This document shows positions 11,230 to 23,158 of a stretch of 64,000 bases of DNA, in pieces (the first letter of the stretch is position 1; every line of letters begins with the position of its first letter). The stretch is taken from positions 2,914,001 to 2,978,000 of the forward strand of contig JAVLRN010000004.1 in the NCBI GenBank assembly GCA_032821775.1, in the 5' to 3' direction. Made by a program: the position numbers and the translations under genes. This DNA comes from Sanguinoderma infundibulare (Eukaryota > Basidiomycota > Agaricomycetes > Polyporales > Polyporaceae). The notes beneath the pieces are model-generated. The model was given only the letters and a program-made list of their open reading frames with translations. It had not been told where the DNA came from and did not search any database.

Positions 11230-12827
11230 ATGTCCCTCGATAACTCCACTGTCCCCGCCTTCCAGACAATCGAGGTCAATGCATTGGCACTGGAGTTAAG
11301 TCAGAATTATAACACCATTTCGGTGTTTATCGTGCCCGAGTTGGTGCTTTCATGCTTGCTATTTGGTGAGAATCTTCACAATCTACTCTGACAATTTGCA
11401 ACTCTAACAAGGATCTAGGGATCTTAACCACTCTATCCGCGGTTTCGGTATACTTCCTAGTGTCAGGACAGCCTTGTCTCCCCGAGTTAACTCAAGCTAA
11501 TCTCTTGGCAAGGCAGGCGACAGGACTCACTGGCACGGACTCCCGTAAGAGCATTGCTGCTCAGCACCGTCCTCCTGTACCTGTCTACTGCCATGTACAT
11601 GGCCGCATTTATATGGTACTGGTCCAGCTGGAATCGTCTCATCGCTAAGGCGATGTACGGGTTCTTCGAGTCCCGGTCCTATAATGGGGTTGAGGATGTT
11701 GCCGTATTCCAACATGTGGCGCGCATACAATCCTGGATGGCCACTGTCACAGTGGTGATTAATGTATGCATCATTCGGAGTCACGGTTACGAATACGGAA
11801 GAGTATTCTGACCTTATCTTTGCAGTTCATCATTGGGGACGCAATCGTGTGGTGGCGTGTCTGTGTTATCTGGCGGAACAAAACTCTCAACTACGTCGGC
11901 CTGCTACTCCTCGCTCTAACTGTCGGTGTGTACCCATCTTTGGCATGCTCATTCCACCATCTGATGCCACCGAAGTTTTTGGTGCCGTTGGAATGGATGC
12001 GTCGGGAAGCAACCAATCCATAGGCCTTACTTTATTCATGGGCGGAAATGTGTACGCTACCGTGGCTGTGCTCTTATCTATCACCACAAACGCCATCGCC
12101 ACCTCCTTGATTGGTTACCAGGCATGGTGCGTGTTCGCAATATTGGGTGATCACTCCGTGACTAACTATCCGGTGGTACGAACCAGGCAACACAGACAGT
12201 CGCTGAAGAAGCACTTTGGAGCAGATGGAGCCAAGACTCGGGTCTTGAAAGCCCTTGCTTTACTTGTCGAGTCCGGCGCTGTTTACTGTGCACTCCTGGT
12301 GAGGGTCGCTTTCGCATCCATTCTTGCCAGTCTCCTAACGCAATGCAGGTCTTTTTTCTCGTCTTTCAGATCATTAACTCTCGGGAAATCCCACCCACTG
12401 GTGCTGGCTTGATTTTTGACGAAGTAGGAACCTACCTGACATATGGGTGTCTCGTACACCTCGTGGTCAGTATCCCCGACATTTTTCGGATCTCATCAGG
12501 CCATCCTTCGGGTTCTCATACAACCTTACACAGGCCATATACCCTATCATCATTATCGTTCTGGTAGCACTCCAACGATCACCTATTGACACCGGTGGGT
12601 TATCGCGGGCCGGCCAAGCCCACGGTGCTGATCGGCGAGTGGAGGGAGGTACAACCACTGGCAGTACTATCATCTTCCGCCACTCCACGTCCCATAGCTC
12701 GGGTAGAGAAGATGAGCAGAGTGCAACTCAAGTCACATCAATCCGCTTGGTTTGTCAGAGCGTTCACTCGTTCGAGTCTTCGGAGAACGAGGAATATAAG
12801 GCCACTGGTATTGGGGCTCTTGCCTAG
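11230..12827 (+). CDS. Multi-pass membrane protein, fungal 7-TM-like
   Basis: Eight exons close in phase to 396 residues: 11230-11365, 11419-11459, 11524-11763, 11826-11925, 11976-12126, 12187-12298, 12349-12465 and 12534-12827. Hydrophobic segments include FIVPELVLSCLLFGILTTL, ALLLSTVLLYLSTAMYMA, MATVTVVINFIIGDAIVWW, YVGLLLLALTV, LTLFMGGNVYATVAVLLSI, GAVYCALLVFFLVFQII and IYPIIIIVLVAL, about seven in all. The D-A-I-V-W-W-R-V-x-V-I-W motif after the fourth segment is typical of a large agaricomycete family of uncharacterised membrane proteins. The C-terminal tail of about 80 residues is Ser/Gly-rich and probably cytosolic. A receptor-like role is possible from topology, but no ligand or G-protein motif is visible. 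Confidence 0.82.
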
Positions 12828-14142
12828 CGCTCAGCTGCTAGCAGTATGCCGACGTTTGTGCGTGTACAGTAGCCAGCGTTGGACGTGGACGAGACAATTC
12901 ATGCCTGTGTTGTTATCACTGTAGGCGTCCATCGTGGATGACAGTGGGCCTTCGGCGGTCCGGGCCGGGGGACACGTGGCGGAGACTGATTCCAGGAGAG
13001 GATGTCGCCCCAAAGGCCTTCTACCTTCTATGTACCTGTTCACGTCTGGCGACGACTGCCACGAACCGTACTTATGTATGACTCTATCGATGTACATGCC
13101 GCGCCGGCCGCAAGGTGACAAGCTGCCCCAACTGAACCCGATGCTTCGCGTTGGTGGATAGCCTAGTAGTACGTAGGTCATTTCGGCAGCAGGTTCTCAG
13201 CATTATGCCAGTGTAATGATTCTCACCGAATGTCATCGCAGGACGTGGGGTTTCTGAAAGTACGTCCAGCTTCTTGCCAGGATTTCACGGATTGAGCTGA
13301 TGCCGACTACGTTACGTATTTCGCTTTTCCGTAGGACGTATTGACGTGTGAGAACGTACCTCTAGGTCGCGTCTTTGAATGTAGACCGTATGGTCTGTGT
13401 CCTTGTGACCTGTCCAACGACCGCTTGGCATCTTAACCCGATCGTGGGCGGCTAGCAAACAACTTAGGTTGCCAAATTGGTCAACTGGACTCATAGCAAA
13501 TTGCCGGAACATGCATGCGTTAACCGCCTTGCGACTTTTCCCTCGCCACCGTATATCCTGTTCACCATGCAGCCTATAAACTGGTCACGGCGCTGGCAAA
13601 GATCCTCCAATTTTTCGCATGGTGAGATTCAGGGAGCCATTCTCCGCTATCTTCCATCGCCCAGGTGTCCCACCCTATCACTATCCGAACTGAGGCGGCA
13701 TGCTTGCTTCCATAGGCGGCATAGACGGTATGCTTGCTTCTATAGGTGACCCTTGGCATTCGAAGGTACGCGGTCTTGGCTCCCCAGAAACGGCCACCAA
13801 TGCTAATGCTGATGCGTTTGTCTCAGGACGGTGGCTGGGCGTAACGTACGCGGACTGCCGCCACATAGCATATCTCTCGACCACCTCACCCGCGGAGCAT
13901 CGCTTACCTTCCCTGGTCGTCATGTGTCCTACGTATCCCATTTGAAGAACCATGGCCGTGGATTTCTTGGGTCTTATCACAAGTGCACGGGTGGAGATAA
14001 GGCACTCTGTCTGTTCGGACCCCCGGTGACCACGTGCCTGCCCTCAGGACTGCTTATAAGCCTGCAAAGTGCCGTGGCTCATGACCCTCATTTAGGACCC
14101 CGTTAACGACTGCCACTGCTTAACGTCTCCAGTGGATCCAGG
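12828..14142. other. Intergenic 1.3 kb with a small direct repeat
   Basis: I see no gene here. A 17-bp word ATGCTTGCTTCYATAGG occurs at 13700-13716 and again at 13730-13746, a 30-bp period. The rest is unremarkable. Confidence 0.55.
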
Positions 14143-16501
14143 ATGTCGACGGAGAAGCGACGGGAGAAGACGGCGATCGAAGTCGCAGACGAGGAGCTCC
14201 TCGCGAGCTTAGGCTACAAGCAGGAGTTTCAAAGAGCGTTCACAGGATTGGAGGTGAGTTCTGCAGCGTTTTATCTGCAGTTCGACCAATGGCGAGTTAC
14301 TTTGCCTAGACGTTTGGGATCGCGTTCAGTATCATCGGCTTGCTACCGTCCATTGGGTGAGTTAAGCCTTTGTTTCCTACAACTTGAAAGTCCGGTCTGA
14401 TTTGAGGTTTCTTAGGTCCGTCCTGGTGTACTCAATGCCCAATGGCGGCCCTTCGGCCATGGTATGGGGCGTAAGTCCAACCAGTTGTTTTGTGTGTCTC
14501 TTGGGCTCACACGCGTACACTGCTATAGTGGCTCGTCGCCAGTATATTCATTCTCTTCGTTGGAATGTCTTTGGCCGAATTAGCTTCCGCAGCACCCACC
14601 TCTGGAGGGGTCAGTGCATGAGCTATACCTCGGTGATCGTTTGCATTCACGTTGCAGCACAGCTATACTTCTGGGCGCATTCGTTTTCCTCTCCAAGATG
14701 GCGGAACCTACTCGCTTGGATTGTCGGATGTTCGTCCGTTCTCTTGCAACCACAGTTTATGATAGTAACTCATTGCTCATTGTTCCCACAATCCGTTTTA
14801 GACTCGAACACGATCGGCTTCATTGCGGCTCTCGCATCCATCGACTGGGGTTGTGCCGTCCAGATTACCGCCGCAGCAAGCATCGGTTCCGGCCAGACAT
14901 ATTCCGCCACAAATGCCCAGATCTTGTAAGACTATTACCCTCTCTGTTGCGTTTGGAAATCCATTGACTTGATCACAGTGGTGTTTACTGTGCTGTCGTG
15001 CTTTCGCATGCTGTCATCTGCTGTTTCGGGACACGGATCCTCGCAAGATTACAGACGGTCTACGTGACTTTGAACATCGTGTACGTGACGACAACCTTTC
15101 GTTCCGATGTTCAAGCGTTCATTTTACTTCGTACGTAGGTTGTCCCTCGCTGTGATCATTGCACTTCCCGCAGCTACACCAAAGGAGTTCCGGAATAGCG
15201 CATCTTTCGCGCTTGGTAGTTTCTCGAACGGTTTGTGGAGCTCGCAATTACCCACTTTTTGCTTACTAAGACGCTTCCTGTAGTCAGCGGCTGGCCCAGT
15301 GGTTTTGCTTTCATTTTGAGCCTCCTTTCTCCACTATGGACAATCTGTAAGTGGATCCGCTTCACCTTTGTGCAGTACTGTCTCATCCATATATACAGGT
15401 TGCTTCGACTCGAGCGTTCATATTAGTGAGGAGGCGTCCAATGCAGCCACAGCCGTCCCGTGGGCCATCGTCTGTGCCATTGGCATTGCCGGTGTACTAG
15501 GCTGGGGTAAGTTCCGGTCTCCCGCAATAATCTGTATGATTTCTGAAAATGGCTGCAGCTATCAATGTGGCTCTTGCGTTCAGCATGGGTACCAACTTGG
15601 ATGCTATTCTGAATAACCCGATTGGGCAACCCATGGCATCGATCTTCTTCAACAGCTTCGGACAGAACGGGACGCTTGCCCTATGGACGTTTGTCGTCAT
15701 CGTGCAGTACGTTCAGATTATTTGGATTCGCATGATCGAGTGATACTCACCTTATCCGCCCTCCGTCAGATACATGATGGGTTCGAGCACACTTCTTGCT
15801 GTATCTCGCCAATCCTTTGCCTTCTCCCGGGACGGCGCCCTCCCATTCTCCAAGTGGCTTTACCGGATCAACCGATACACCAAAACACCGGTCAACACCG
15901 TCTGGTTCGCTGCGGTCCTCGCGATCTTGTTGGGCCTGCTTTCGTTCGCCGGGCCGTCCGCCATCCATGCTGTCTTTTCAATAACAGTGGCTGCGCTTTA
16001 CATTGGTCCGTTGTTTCCAAGTTTGAGATAAGGTACAGGATCTGATGTTATCCCTCATAGCGTACTCTATTCCTATTGCTGCGCGATTCCTGGGAGGCAA
16101 TGAATTCGTGCGTGGGCCGTTCCATCTGGGACGATTTAGTCTCCCCGTGGCGATCCTCGCCATCCTATGGATGAGCTTCATGTTTATCGTGCTCATGTTT
16201 CCTACATCATCTGGGCCCTCGGCCACGGATATAAACTATACGATCGTACGTGCTCATGTGTTCCGGGGTCTTGCTTCCCGGAAGATAGTACTGACGCATG
16301 CTCTGCTCGAAGGTGGTTCTGGGAGGCGTGCTCGTCTTGTCCATGGTGTGGTACTACTTCCCAGTGTACGGTGGAGTTCATTGGTTCACTGGACCTGTAC
16401 GGACGATCGACAAGGCGGTGGCGGCGGAAGGCTCTGGCAGGTCGTCGATCTCTGGGTCAATTGAAAAGAAAACCGTGACCGTCAATCAGCACGACGTATA
16501 G
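14143..16501 (+). CDS. Amino-acid/GABA/choline-type permease (APC superfamily)
   Basis: Fourteen short exons, each with matching phase, build a protein of about 535 residues and twelve membrane segments. The N-terminus EELLASLGYKQEFQRAFTGLE followed by FGIAFSIIGLLPSI is the signature start of fungal permeases related to Uga4, Hnm1 and Bat1. Other family blocks are AELASAAPTSGGLYFWAH, the helix around DSSVHISEEASNAATAVPWA, and SRQSFAFSRDGALPFSKWLYRIN. Such proteins import amino acids, GABA or choline at the plasma or vacuolar membrane, usually with protons. The substrate cannot be fixed from sequence. The last exon gives a short Ser/Lys-rich cytosolic tail ending at the TAG at 16499-16501. Nothing looks broken. 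Confidence 0.92.
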
Positions 16502-16720
16502 ATGATTGAAATATAGACCCCGAGTAGGACGATGTAGACTGTACTACCATTTGGCAGTGTTTTCTTGGTTTCCTTTGGGAAGCTACCGAGGCTCCGAAAT
16601 GGAATGTTAGGTCGGAGATCAAATGATCTTAACCTTCTCAAGAATCAGTTCATTACAAGAATTTGAACTCCGCGCGCTTCACGTCCACTTTTTGCAGCTG
16701 ACCCCCTCTACCACTCCGTC
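16502..16720. other. Diverged outer flank of the left inverted-repeat arm
   Basis: From GTTAGGTCGGAGATC (16606-16620) onward this matches, imperfectly, the outer flank of the right arm (22948-23091, reversed) and the start of copy A (8695). No gene. Confidence 0.75.
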
Positions 16721-16933
16721 CGGGACTCACTGTGCTTGTGAACTCGTTCATCTTGCAACCCCAACAGTGCTTCCAGGATGAAAGTTATGATGGCATTGCC
16801 AAGGCAATCTCTCAGTCTGTGCGTGCTCCACGTCCGAATTCAAATCCATATTCATCGAAATAATGGTCGATTTGGTCTGCAGAGTGGCTGGCATGCAGGC
16901 CGATGCTGCCTCAGTGTCAGCCACTATCCAGCC

Positions 16934-16943
16934 CATATAATAC
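16934..16943 (+). promoter_or_regulatory. TATA element of orphan gene copy B
   Basis: CCCATATAATACAGGC about 95 bases before the ATG at 17033, the same position as in copies A and C. Confidence 0.6.
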
Positions 16944-17032
16944 AGGCCTGAAGTCCGCTGCATACGCAGTTGCTCTTTCAACCTCTCCGGTGAACTCCTC
17001 CCCTCCCGACTCCTGCGTCCATCCTCGGCACC

Positions 17033-18550
17033 ATGTTGTCTCGCCTCAACCACATTCGCTCTGCATTCGGAGAGCAGAAAGCGGGATTCAAGTCCGGCGC
17101 CGCTAACCAGTTCCAGGACGCAGCGCGTCCTCGGCAGCGCGGCTGGGCGGGTGTCGACCGCACCAAGATCAAGACGGCCACGGACAAATTCATCGTCAAC
17201 ATTCGTCGACCTCGGCAAGGATCGCATCCGACTTCGTCAGGCGTCGAGCTCCAGGAAGAATACGTGCCGACCGCGACGACCTCTTCCGGCCCGAGAGCCA
17301 AGTTCGATCTGAGTGTTTTCGCGGCGCTGAGGCGTCCTGCCTCTTCGTCCGCGGCAGTCCTTGTGGATGAGCGTCCCAAGGAACTCGAGTCTGGCGCAGA
17401 CGGCCAAGAAGCGGACATCCCCCGGCTCAGGGGTGGAGTCGAGCTCGGTCATTCGTTGTCCTCTTCGTCGTCCTCCTCGAACTCGGATGCTGCGACCACT
17501 GGTATGGACATTCCGCCTGTCATCGCTACCGGCCGAGTTGTCAAGGAGGATCAGGCCAATGGATGCCTTCCTGCGCTCGCGTCGGATACCACGCTCCCCT
17601 GCTTGCCACGCGAGGACATCCCGAGGAAGGAGGACCTGCAGTCCATGCCGTCTGGACAGGTGCGTTCATCTTGTGTATCTAGTTCAATCTAAACTCGCGC
17701 TCATGATGAGGATGTTCTTGCTGATCAGCACCCCGATCCCAACGCTTCATCGGCTATCCGAGCCTCTCCCTCGGAATTCGCTGCAATCTGTCAGCGACAC
17801 ACCGATATCTTTCGTGCTCAGCACCCTGGTGACGGTTCCCCCGAGGGTTGGGATATCAAGACGCCCGAGACCACGCCGAAGCTCCCTCCTGCCGACCTCT
17901 GGACAGCAGAGGCGATGCGCCGTCAAGGTGCCGCTCGGTCTTGCGGCGACGCTTCGCCCCCGTCTCCCCTCCGCAAGCGGCAGGGATGGGACGAATTCTG
18001 GACGTACTGGAAGAGATCATGTAAAGAGGAGCTTGGGATCGTCTGCCATCTGAACGACGCTGGGCAGGTCTTCTGGACACTGGACGACGACGAGAACCCG
18101 GTCCCGGCCGTTCCCTCTGCCCACAGCCTATGCTACTCTGAGGCTGTCGGATCGAAAGAAACCATCACTCCTGCCAGGAACCAAAACCGCCCTACCTACT
18201 TCTGCGGCGTCACGCCAGACAACAGCTTGCAAGTTGTTTTCGCTCCTGGCCCTGCTGATGAGGACTCGGGCGAATCCGAGACCCTCGGATCTAGCGACGC
18301 CGAGGACGACGACGAAGACGCGGTCTGTTGGGTTTTCGTCGAGATCCCGGGCGAAGATGATGGGCCGCCTGTCTTGTCCAAGTCTTCCGCGCTGCGCCGT
18401 CGGATCCGCGTTCGGTTCCCCATAGCTCGCCGTCGGGCCTCCTCCCCTTCGGATTCTGCTCCCGCCTCTCATGTCTCTGTTCCTCGCTCCTCGCTCCGAT
18501 CGTACTTCTCCCGCCTGACGAAGAAGATCGGGAAACGCCGGTCCGACTGA
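17033..18550 (+). CDS. Orphan protein, copy B
   Basis: Exons 17033-17659 and 17729-18550 are joined in phase 0, giving 482 residues. It has the same layout as copy A: a Ser-rich, probably disordered first exon, a Trp-rich block (WDEFWTYWKRSCKEELG), an acidic stretch (SSDAEDDDEDAV) and a basic C-terminus. Relative to copy A it lacks a few residues after SAFG and differs by many substitutions, yet the frame stays open throughout. It lies in the left arm of the inverted repeat and runs toward the SFT2 gene in the spacer. Copy C is its mirror image, with identical protein. No domain is recognised. Confidence 0.82.
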
Positions 18551-19265
18551 TGTGTGCCGCGCACCAAACTGACTGTCGCTCACCACCTTCGTCTTCTCTC
18601 CCTCTCGGACGTCCCTCGTCCGCATCATATCAGCGCCATCTGTAGTTTATTTCTCCTCTCTCATGGTTCCCCATCGCGTTTCCTCTTCCTCTAGCGTATG
18701 CTACGCAAGGTAGTCTCTGGGATTCGTCGCATGGTCGCGGGGTTTCATTTATTTGTTGCTGCACTGTGGTTGTTCGTACATATCATTTCATTTGGGATCT
18801 CGCGTTCCTTCCTCGTGTCTCGCCCTATTCCGGCTGGTGTTTAATGACCCCATTCTTCCGCTGGTAATAACATCTGGTCTCTTTCTCCCTCCATTTTGTC
18901 CACTGTTGCGCTGCCCGACTTCCGGCACTTTCCATTTGACGGCGGCGGCGCGGTGCAGTGTCCTTCACAGTGTTCTCGTATTGTCGCTCAGCTTCACGGA
19001 ACGATCCCTATCCTTTCGGTCTCAGCAGCTGTTATCCACCATTGCGCTTTCATTTTCAACTTCAAGACTGATGGACCCTCGCACAGCCCAAGGGTTCACA
19101 CAAGAGTTATCGGTTGTCTGCTGTTGCCTGCCAGTCAGCGGGCGCTTCGCTTACCAAAAGCGGAATGGGGGGACCGAGACGCAGGCTGTCCAAGTTGTCT
19201 CCAGCTTTCCTCCGCCTCCTTACCTGCTCCCGTTACCCTCTCTCGCCATCAACGCAACACTCGCA

Positions 19266-20206
19266 ATGCCCGCTCAATCAGCAGAACAGTCCTTCCGGGA
19301 GAACCTCTCTCAATTCCGTTGGGCGCGGGGCAACAACGACGATTCCCAACAACAACAAAATACCCCATCTGGCTCCAACCCCTTCTCCCGATTCTACAAC
19401 GCCATCGGAAACGGCTACGTACCATTACGCTCGAGCGAGAGGTCCAACGAGGAGGAGGCGTACTTTGCGCTCTCGAGGTGGGAGAGGTGCGTATCCGTTG
19501 CTCCTGCTGCGGTCCCCAAGCCCCGTCCGCGAGGTTGCTCATGCTTTCACGACGGTGCCGGCAGGCTACTGGGTTTCGGGGCGTGTTTGATTGGGGCGGC
19601 CGTGTGCTTTTTCGTTTCGTTCTTGACGTTGCCTATGATTGCCCTCCGACCAGCCAAGTTCGCCCTTTCGTTCAGGTATGACTCCCCGCTTTATTTCGTC
19701 CGCAGCAGGCTACAGCTATGCCGTCTGTAGCTTGGGAAGTCTCTTGGTCATGTTCGGGTGAGTTTGCGAAGAGGTTTATTCCATTTGGTGTTCGCGCTAA
19801 GTATGTTCTTCGCAGATTCTCGGTCCTCATCGGGCCCATAAATCACATCAAGCATCTCGTTTCGAAAGAACGGCTACCGTTCTCGGTGGCCTACCTTGCA
19901 AGTCTTGGCCTCACTCTATACTTCTCGCTAGGGGTAAGAGGCGTTCATCACGTACCTATACCCGTCCAGACATTCCTGACTATGCCCCTCAGGCCCATTC
20001 GTATTTTGGATCCCTCGTCGGCGCCATTATTCAAGTACGCTCCTTATCCCGTTCGTCATGTGCCCACGCCATTTTGTTGACCACGGCCTCCCCAGGTTAT
20101 CGCGCTCGTCTCATACGTCCTCGCATACTTCCCCGGAGGCACGTCAACTCTTCGCTTTGGTGGCCAAATGGCCCTCCGCGGCGCCGGAAGTCTGCTCCCC
20201 TTCTGA
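19266..20206 (+). CDS. SFT2: Sft2-like vesicle transport protein
   Basis: Six exons close in phase to 209 residues: 19266-19486, 19565-19675, 19731-19757, 19816-19933, 19993-20034 and 20096-20206. The C-terminal two thirds carry four membrane segments of the Got1/Sft2 family, with the blocks LLGFGACLIGAAVCFFVSF, ALRPAKFALSFSLGSLLVMF, GPINHIKHLVSKERLPFS, YFSLGAHSYFGSLVGAI and AYFPGGTSTLRFGGQMAL. Sft2 acts at the Golgi in fusion of endosome-derived vesicles. The N-terminus is Gln/Asn/Ser-rich and cytosolic. The gene occupies the spacer of the inverted repeat and is itself single copy. A longer upstream frame that overlaps its first exon is ignored because it breaks the family alignment. Confidence 0.94.
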
Positions 20207-20821
20207 CCGCCCACGCGACCCGTACCCTAGTCCGCCGGCCTATTCCCTGTGTCCATACGCCGCACGCTTGTATACGTATGTTAATGCGCTTTACCCCGGA
20301 CTTCACATTTGTTCTTGCTTTCCTCCGCCGCATGCTTTCCACACAGATCGGACAGGAGATAGGGTCTTGGCACGCGCCCCCACGCAGCTTCGTTCGTTGT
20401 CCCTACATTATAATTTATCATACAATCGTCGCTGTCGTGGACATGGAACAGGACATCGTGCATCCTACGGCCGGACTCGGAGCATCCAGCAAGTAGCCCT
20501 GGTCCTCCCAGCTAATGTCTGAGGATCCCATTGGCACAAGTGCGTAGAGACCTTCGTCTGGAAATTCACAATCTGGCTCCGTGCGCAGTCCGAGAGAACA
20601 CAAACAAGCGAGGGGAAACTGTGCAGAACGCATTCGTGCTGCAGCTCAGGTCGAGCGGATGAAGGCCGGTCCTGGATACTGAGTGTCAATATGAGGACAC
20701 TGTCGGGCACAACGCAATCGAAGGAAGGCGTCGCGATCGACATCGCAGCGCGACTCAAAATGGAGGGGAGAGAGACAGGATGTTATTGTAACATCGGAAC
20801 ACTGGAGATACTAGATATAGA
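20207..20821. other. 3' flank of SFT2, no gene seen
   Basis: About 615 bases between the SFT2 stop codon and the right arm of the inverted repeat. Only short overlapping ORFs occur. Confidence 0.55.
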
Positions 20822-21117
20822 CATTGAACACCAGCCAGAATAGGGCGAGACACGAGGAAGGAACGCGAGATCCCAAATGAAATGATATGTACGAACAACC
20901 ACAGTGCAGCAACAAATAAATGAAACCCCGCGACCATGCGACGAATCCCAGAGACTACCTTGCGTAGCATACGCTAGAGGAAGAGGAAACGCGATGGGGA
21001 ACCATGAGAGAGGAGAAATAAACTACAGATGGCGCTGATATGATGCGGACGAGGGACGTCCGAGAGGGAGAGAAGACGAAGGTGGTGAGCGACAGTCAGT
21101 TTGGTGCGCGGCACACA

Positions 21118-22635
21118 TCAGTCGGACCGGCGTTTCCCGATCTTCTTCGTCAGGCGGGAGAAGTACGATCGGAGCGAGGAGCGAGGAACAGAGACATGAG
21201 AGGCGGGAGCAGAATCCGAAGGGGAGGAGGCCCGACGGCGAGCTATGGGGAACCGAACGCGGATCCGACGGCGCAGCGCGGAAGACTTGGACAAGACAGG
21301 CGGCCCATCATCTTCGCCCGGGATCTCGACGAAAACCCAACAGACCGCGTCTTCGTCGTCGTCCTCGGCGTCGCTAGATCCGAGGGTCTCGGATTCGCCC
21401 GAGTCCTCATCAGCAGGGCCAGGAGCGAAAACAACTTGCAAGCTGTTGTCTGGCGTGACGCCGCAGAAGTAGGTAGGGCGGTTTTGGTTCCTGGCAGGAG
21501 TGATGGTTTCTTTCGATCCGACAGCCTCAGAGTAGCATAGGCTGTGGGCAGAGGGAACGGCCGGGACCGGGTTCTCGTCGTCGTCCAGTGTCCAGAAGAC
21601 CTGCCCAGCGTCGTTCAGATGGCAGACGATCCCAAGCTCCTCTTTACATGATCTCTTCCAGTACGTCCAGAATTCGTCCCATCCCTGCCGCTTGCGGAGG
21701 GGAGACGGGGGCGAAGCGTCGCCGCAAGACCGAGCGGCACCTTGACGGCGCATCGCCTCTGCTGTCCAGAGGTCGGCAGGAGGGAGCTTCGGCGTGGTCT
21801 CGGGCGTCTTGATATCCCAACCCTCGGGGGAACCGTCACCAGGGTGCTGAGCACGAAAGATATCGGTGTGTCGCTGACAGATTGCAGCGAATTCCGAGGG
21901 AGAGGCTCGGATAGCCGATGAAGCGTTGGGATCGGGGTGCTGATCAGCAAGAACATCCTCATCATGAGCGCGAGTTTAGATTGAACTAGATACACAAGAT
22001 GAACGCACCTGTCCAGACGGCATGGACTGCAGGTCCTCCTTCCTCGGGATGTCCTCGCGTGGCAAGCAGGGGAGCGTGGTATCCGACGCGAGCGCAGGAA
22101 GGCATCCATTGGCCTGATCCTCCTTGACAACTCGGCCGGTAGCGATGACAGGCGGAATGTCCATACCAGTGGTCGCAGCATCCGAGTTCGAGGAGGACGA
22201 CGAAGAGGACAACGAATGACCGAGCTCGACTCCACCCCTGAGCCGGGGGATGTCCGCTTCTTGGCCGTCTGCGCCAGACTCGAGTTCCTTGGGACGCTCA
22301 TCCACAAGGACTGCCGCGGACGAAGAGGCAGGACGCCTCAGCGCCGCGAAAACACTCAGATCGAACTTGGCTCTCGGGCCGGAAGAGGTCGTCGCGGTCG
22401 GCACGTATTCTTCCTGGAGCTCGACGCCTGACGAAGTCGGATGCGATCCTTGCCGAGGTCGACGAATGTTGACGATGAATTTGTCCGTGGCCGTCTTGAT
22501 CTTGGTGCGGTCGACACCCGCCCAGCCGCGCTGCCGAGGACGCGCTGCGTCCTGGAACTGGTTAGCGGCGCCGGACTTGAATCCCGCTTTCTGCTCTCCG
22601 AATGCAGAGCGAATGTGGTTGAGGCGAGACAACAT
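21118..22635 (-). CDS. Orphan protein, copy C (mirror of copy B)
   Basis: Exons 22009-22635 and 21118-21939 on the minus strand give the same 482-residue protein as copy B. Intron, promoter element and flanks are also the same. The two copies converge on SFT2. Identity at silent and intron sites shows that B and C were copied or homogenised very recently, much later than their split from copy A. No function is inferred. Confidence 0.82.
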
Positions 22636-22724
22636 GGTGCCGAGGATGGACGCAGGAGTCGGGAGGGGAGGAGTTCACCGGAGAGGTTGAAAGAGCAACT
22701 GCGTATGCAGCGGACTTCAGGCCT

Positions 22725-22734
22725 GTATTATATG
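22725..22734 (-). promoter_or_regulatory. TATA element of orphan gene copy C
   Basis: Mirror of the element at 16934-16943, about 90 bases upstream of the copy C ATG (22635). Confidence 0.6.
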
Positions 22735-23158
22735 GGCTGGATAGTGGCTGACACTGAGGCAGCATCGGCCTGCATGCCAGCCACTCTGCAGACCAAATCG
22801 ACCATTATTTCGATGAATATGGATTTGAATTCGGACGTGGAGCACGCACAGACTGAGAGATTGCCTTGGCAATGCCATCATAACTTTCATCCTGGAAGCA
22901 CTGTTGGGGTTGCAAGATGAACGAGTTCACAAGCACAGTGAGTCCCGAACGGTGCGATAGTGGGACTGATGACTGTGCGGTCCCAAGTCCCGGGGCGTCG
23001 GGGCAGCGACAATAGATGGGATGTGCGCGGAGTTGAAATCAACGTCAACGGATGTTTGAGGATGTTTACATCATTGGATCTCCGACCTAACATAAAGTAC
23101 ACACTCATAACCTCAACCGTGCTAGCTGGTTGAACTACCGTACTTCAACAGCCCATTT

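Larger units (their letters stand above)
16721..18846 (+). repeat. Left arm of near-perfect inverted repeat
   Basis: Every position p in this arm pairs with position 39668-p in 20822-22947. Long open frames on both strands of the two arms translate identically, so the arms are essentially identical, introns and flanks included. Differences are seen only in the last 15 bases at the inner end (18831 and 18842). The outer edge is sharp at about 16720/16721. Confidence 0.95.
20822..22947 (-). repeat. Right arm of near-perfect inverted repeat
   Basis: Mirror image of 16721-18846 about the axis near 19834. The two arms are separated by a spacer of about 1,975 bp that contains SFT2. Confidence 0.95.

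Noticed and set aside
18753..19730. 325-codon plus-strand ORF crossing the inner end of the left arm
   Set aside because: It overlaps the first exons of SFT2 in another frame and reads through its introns; SFT2 has clear family support.
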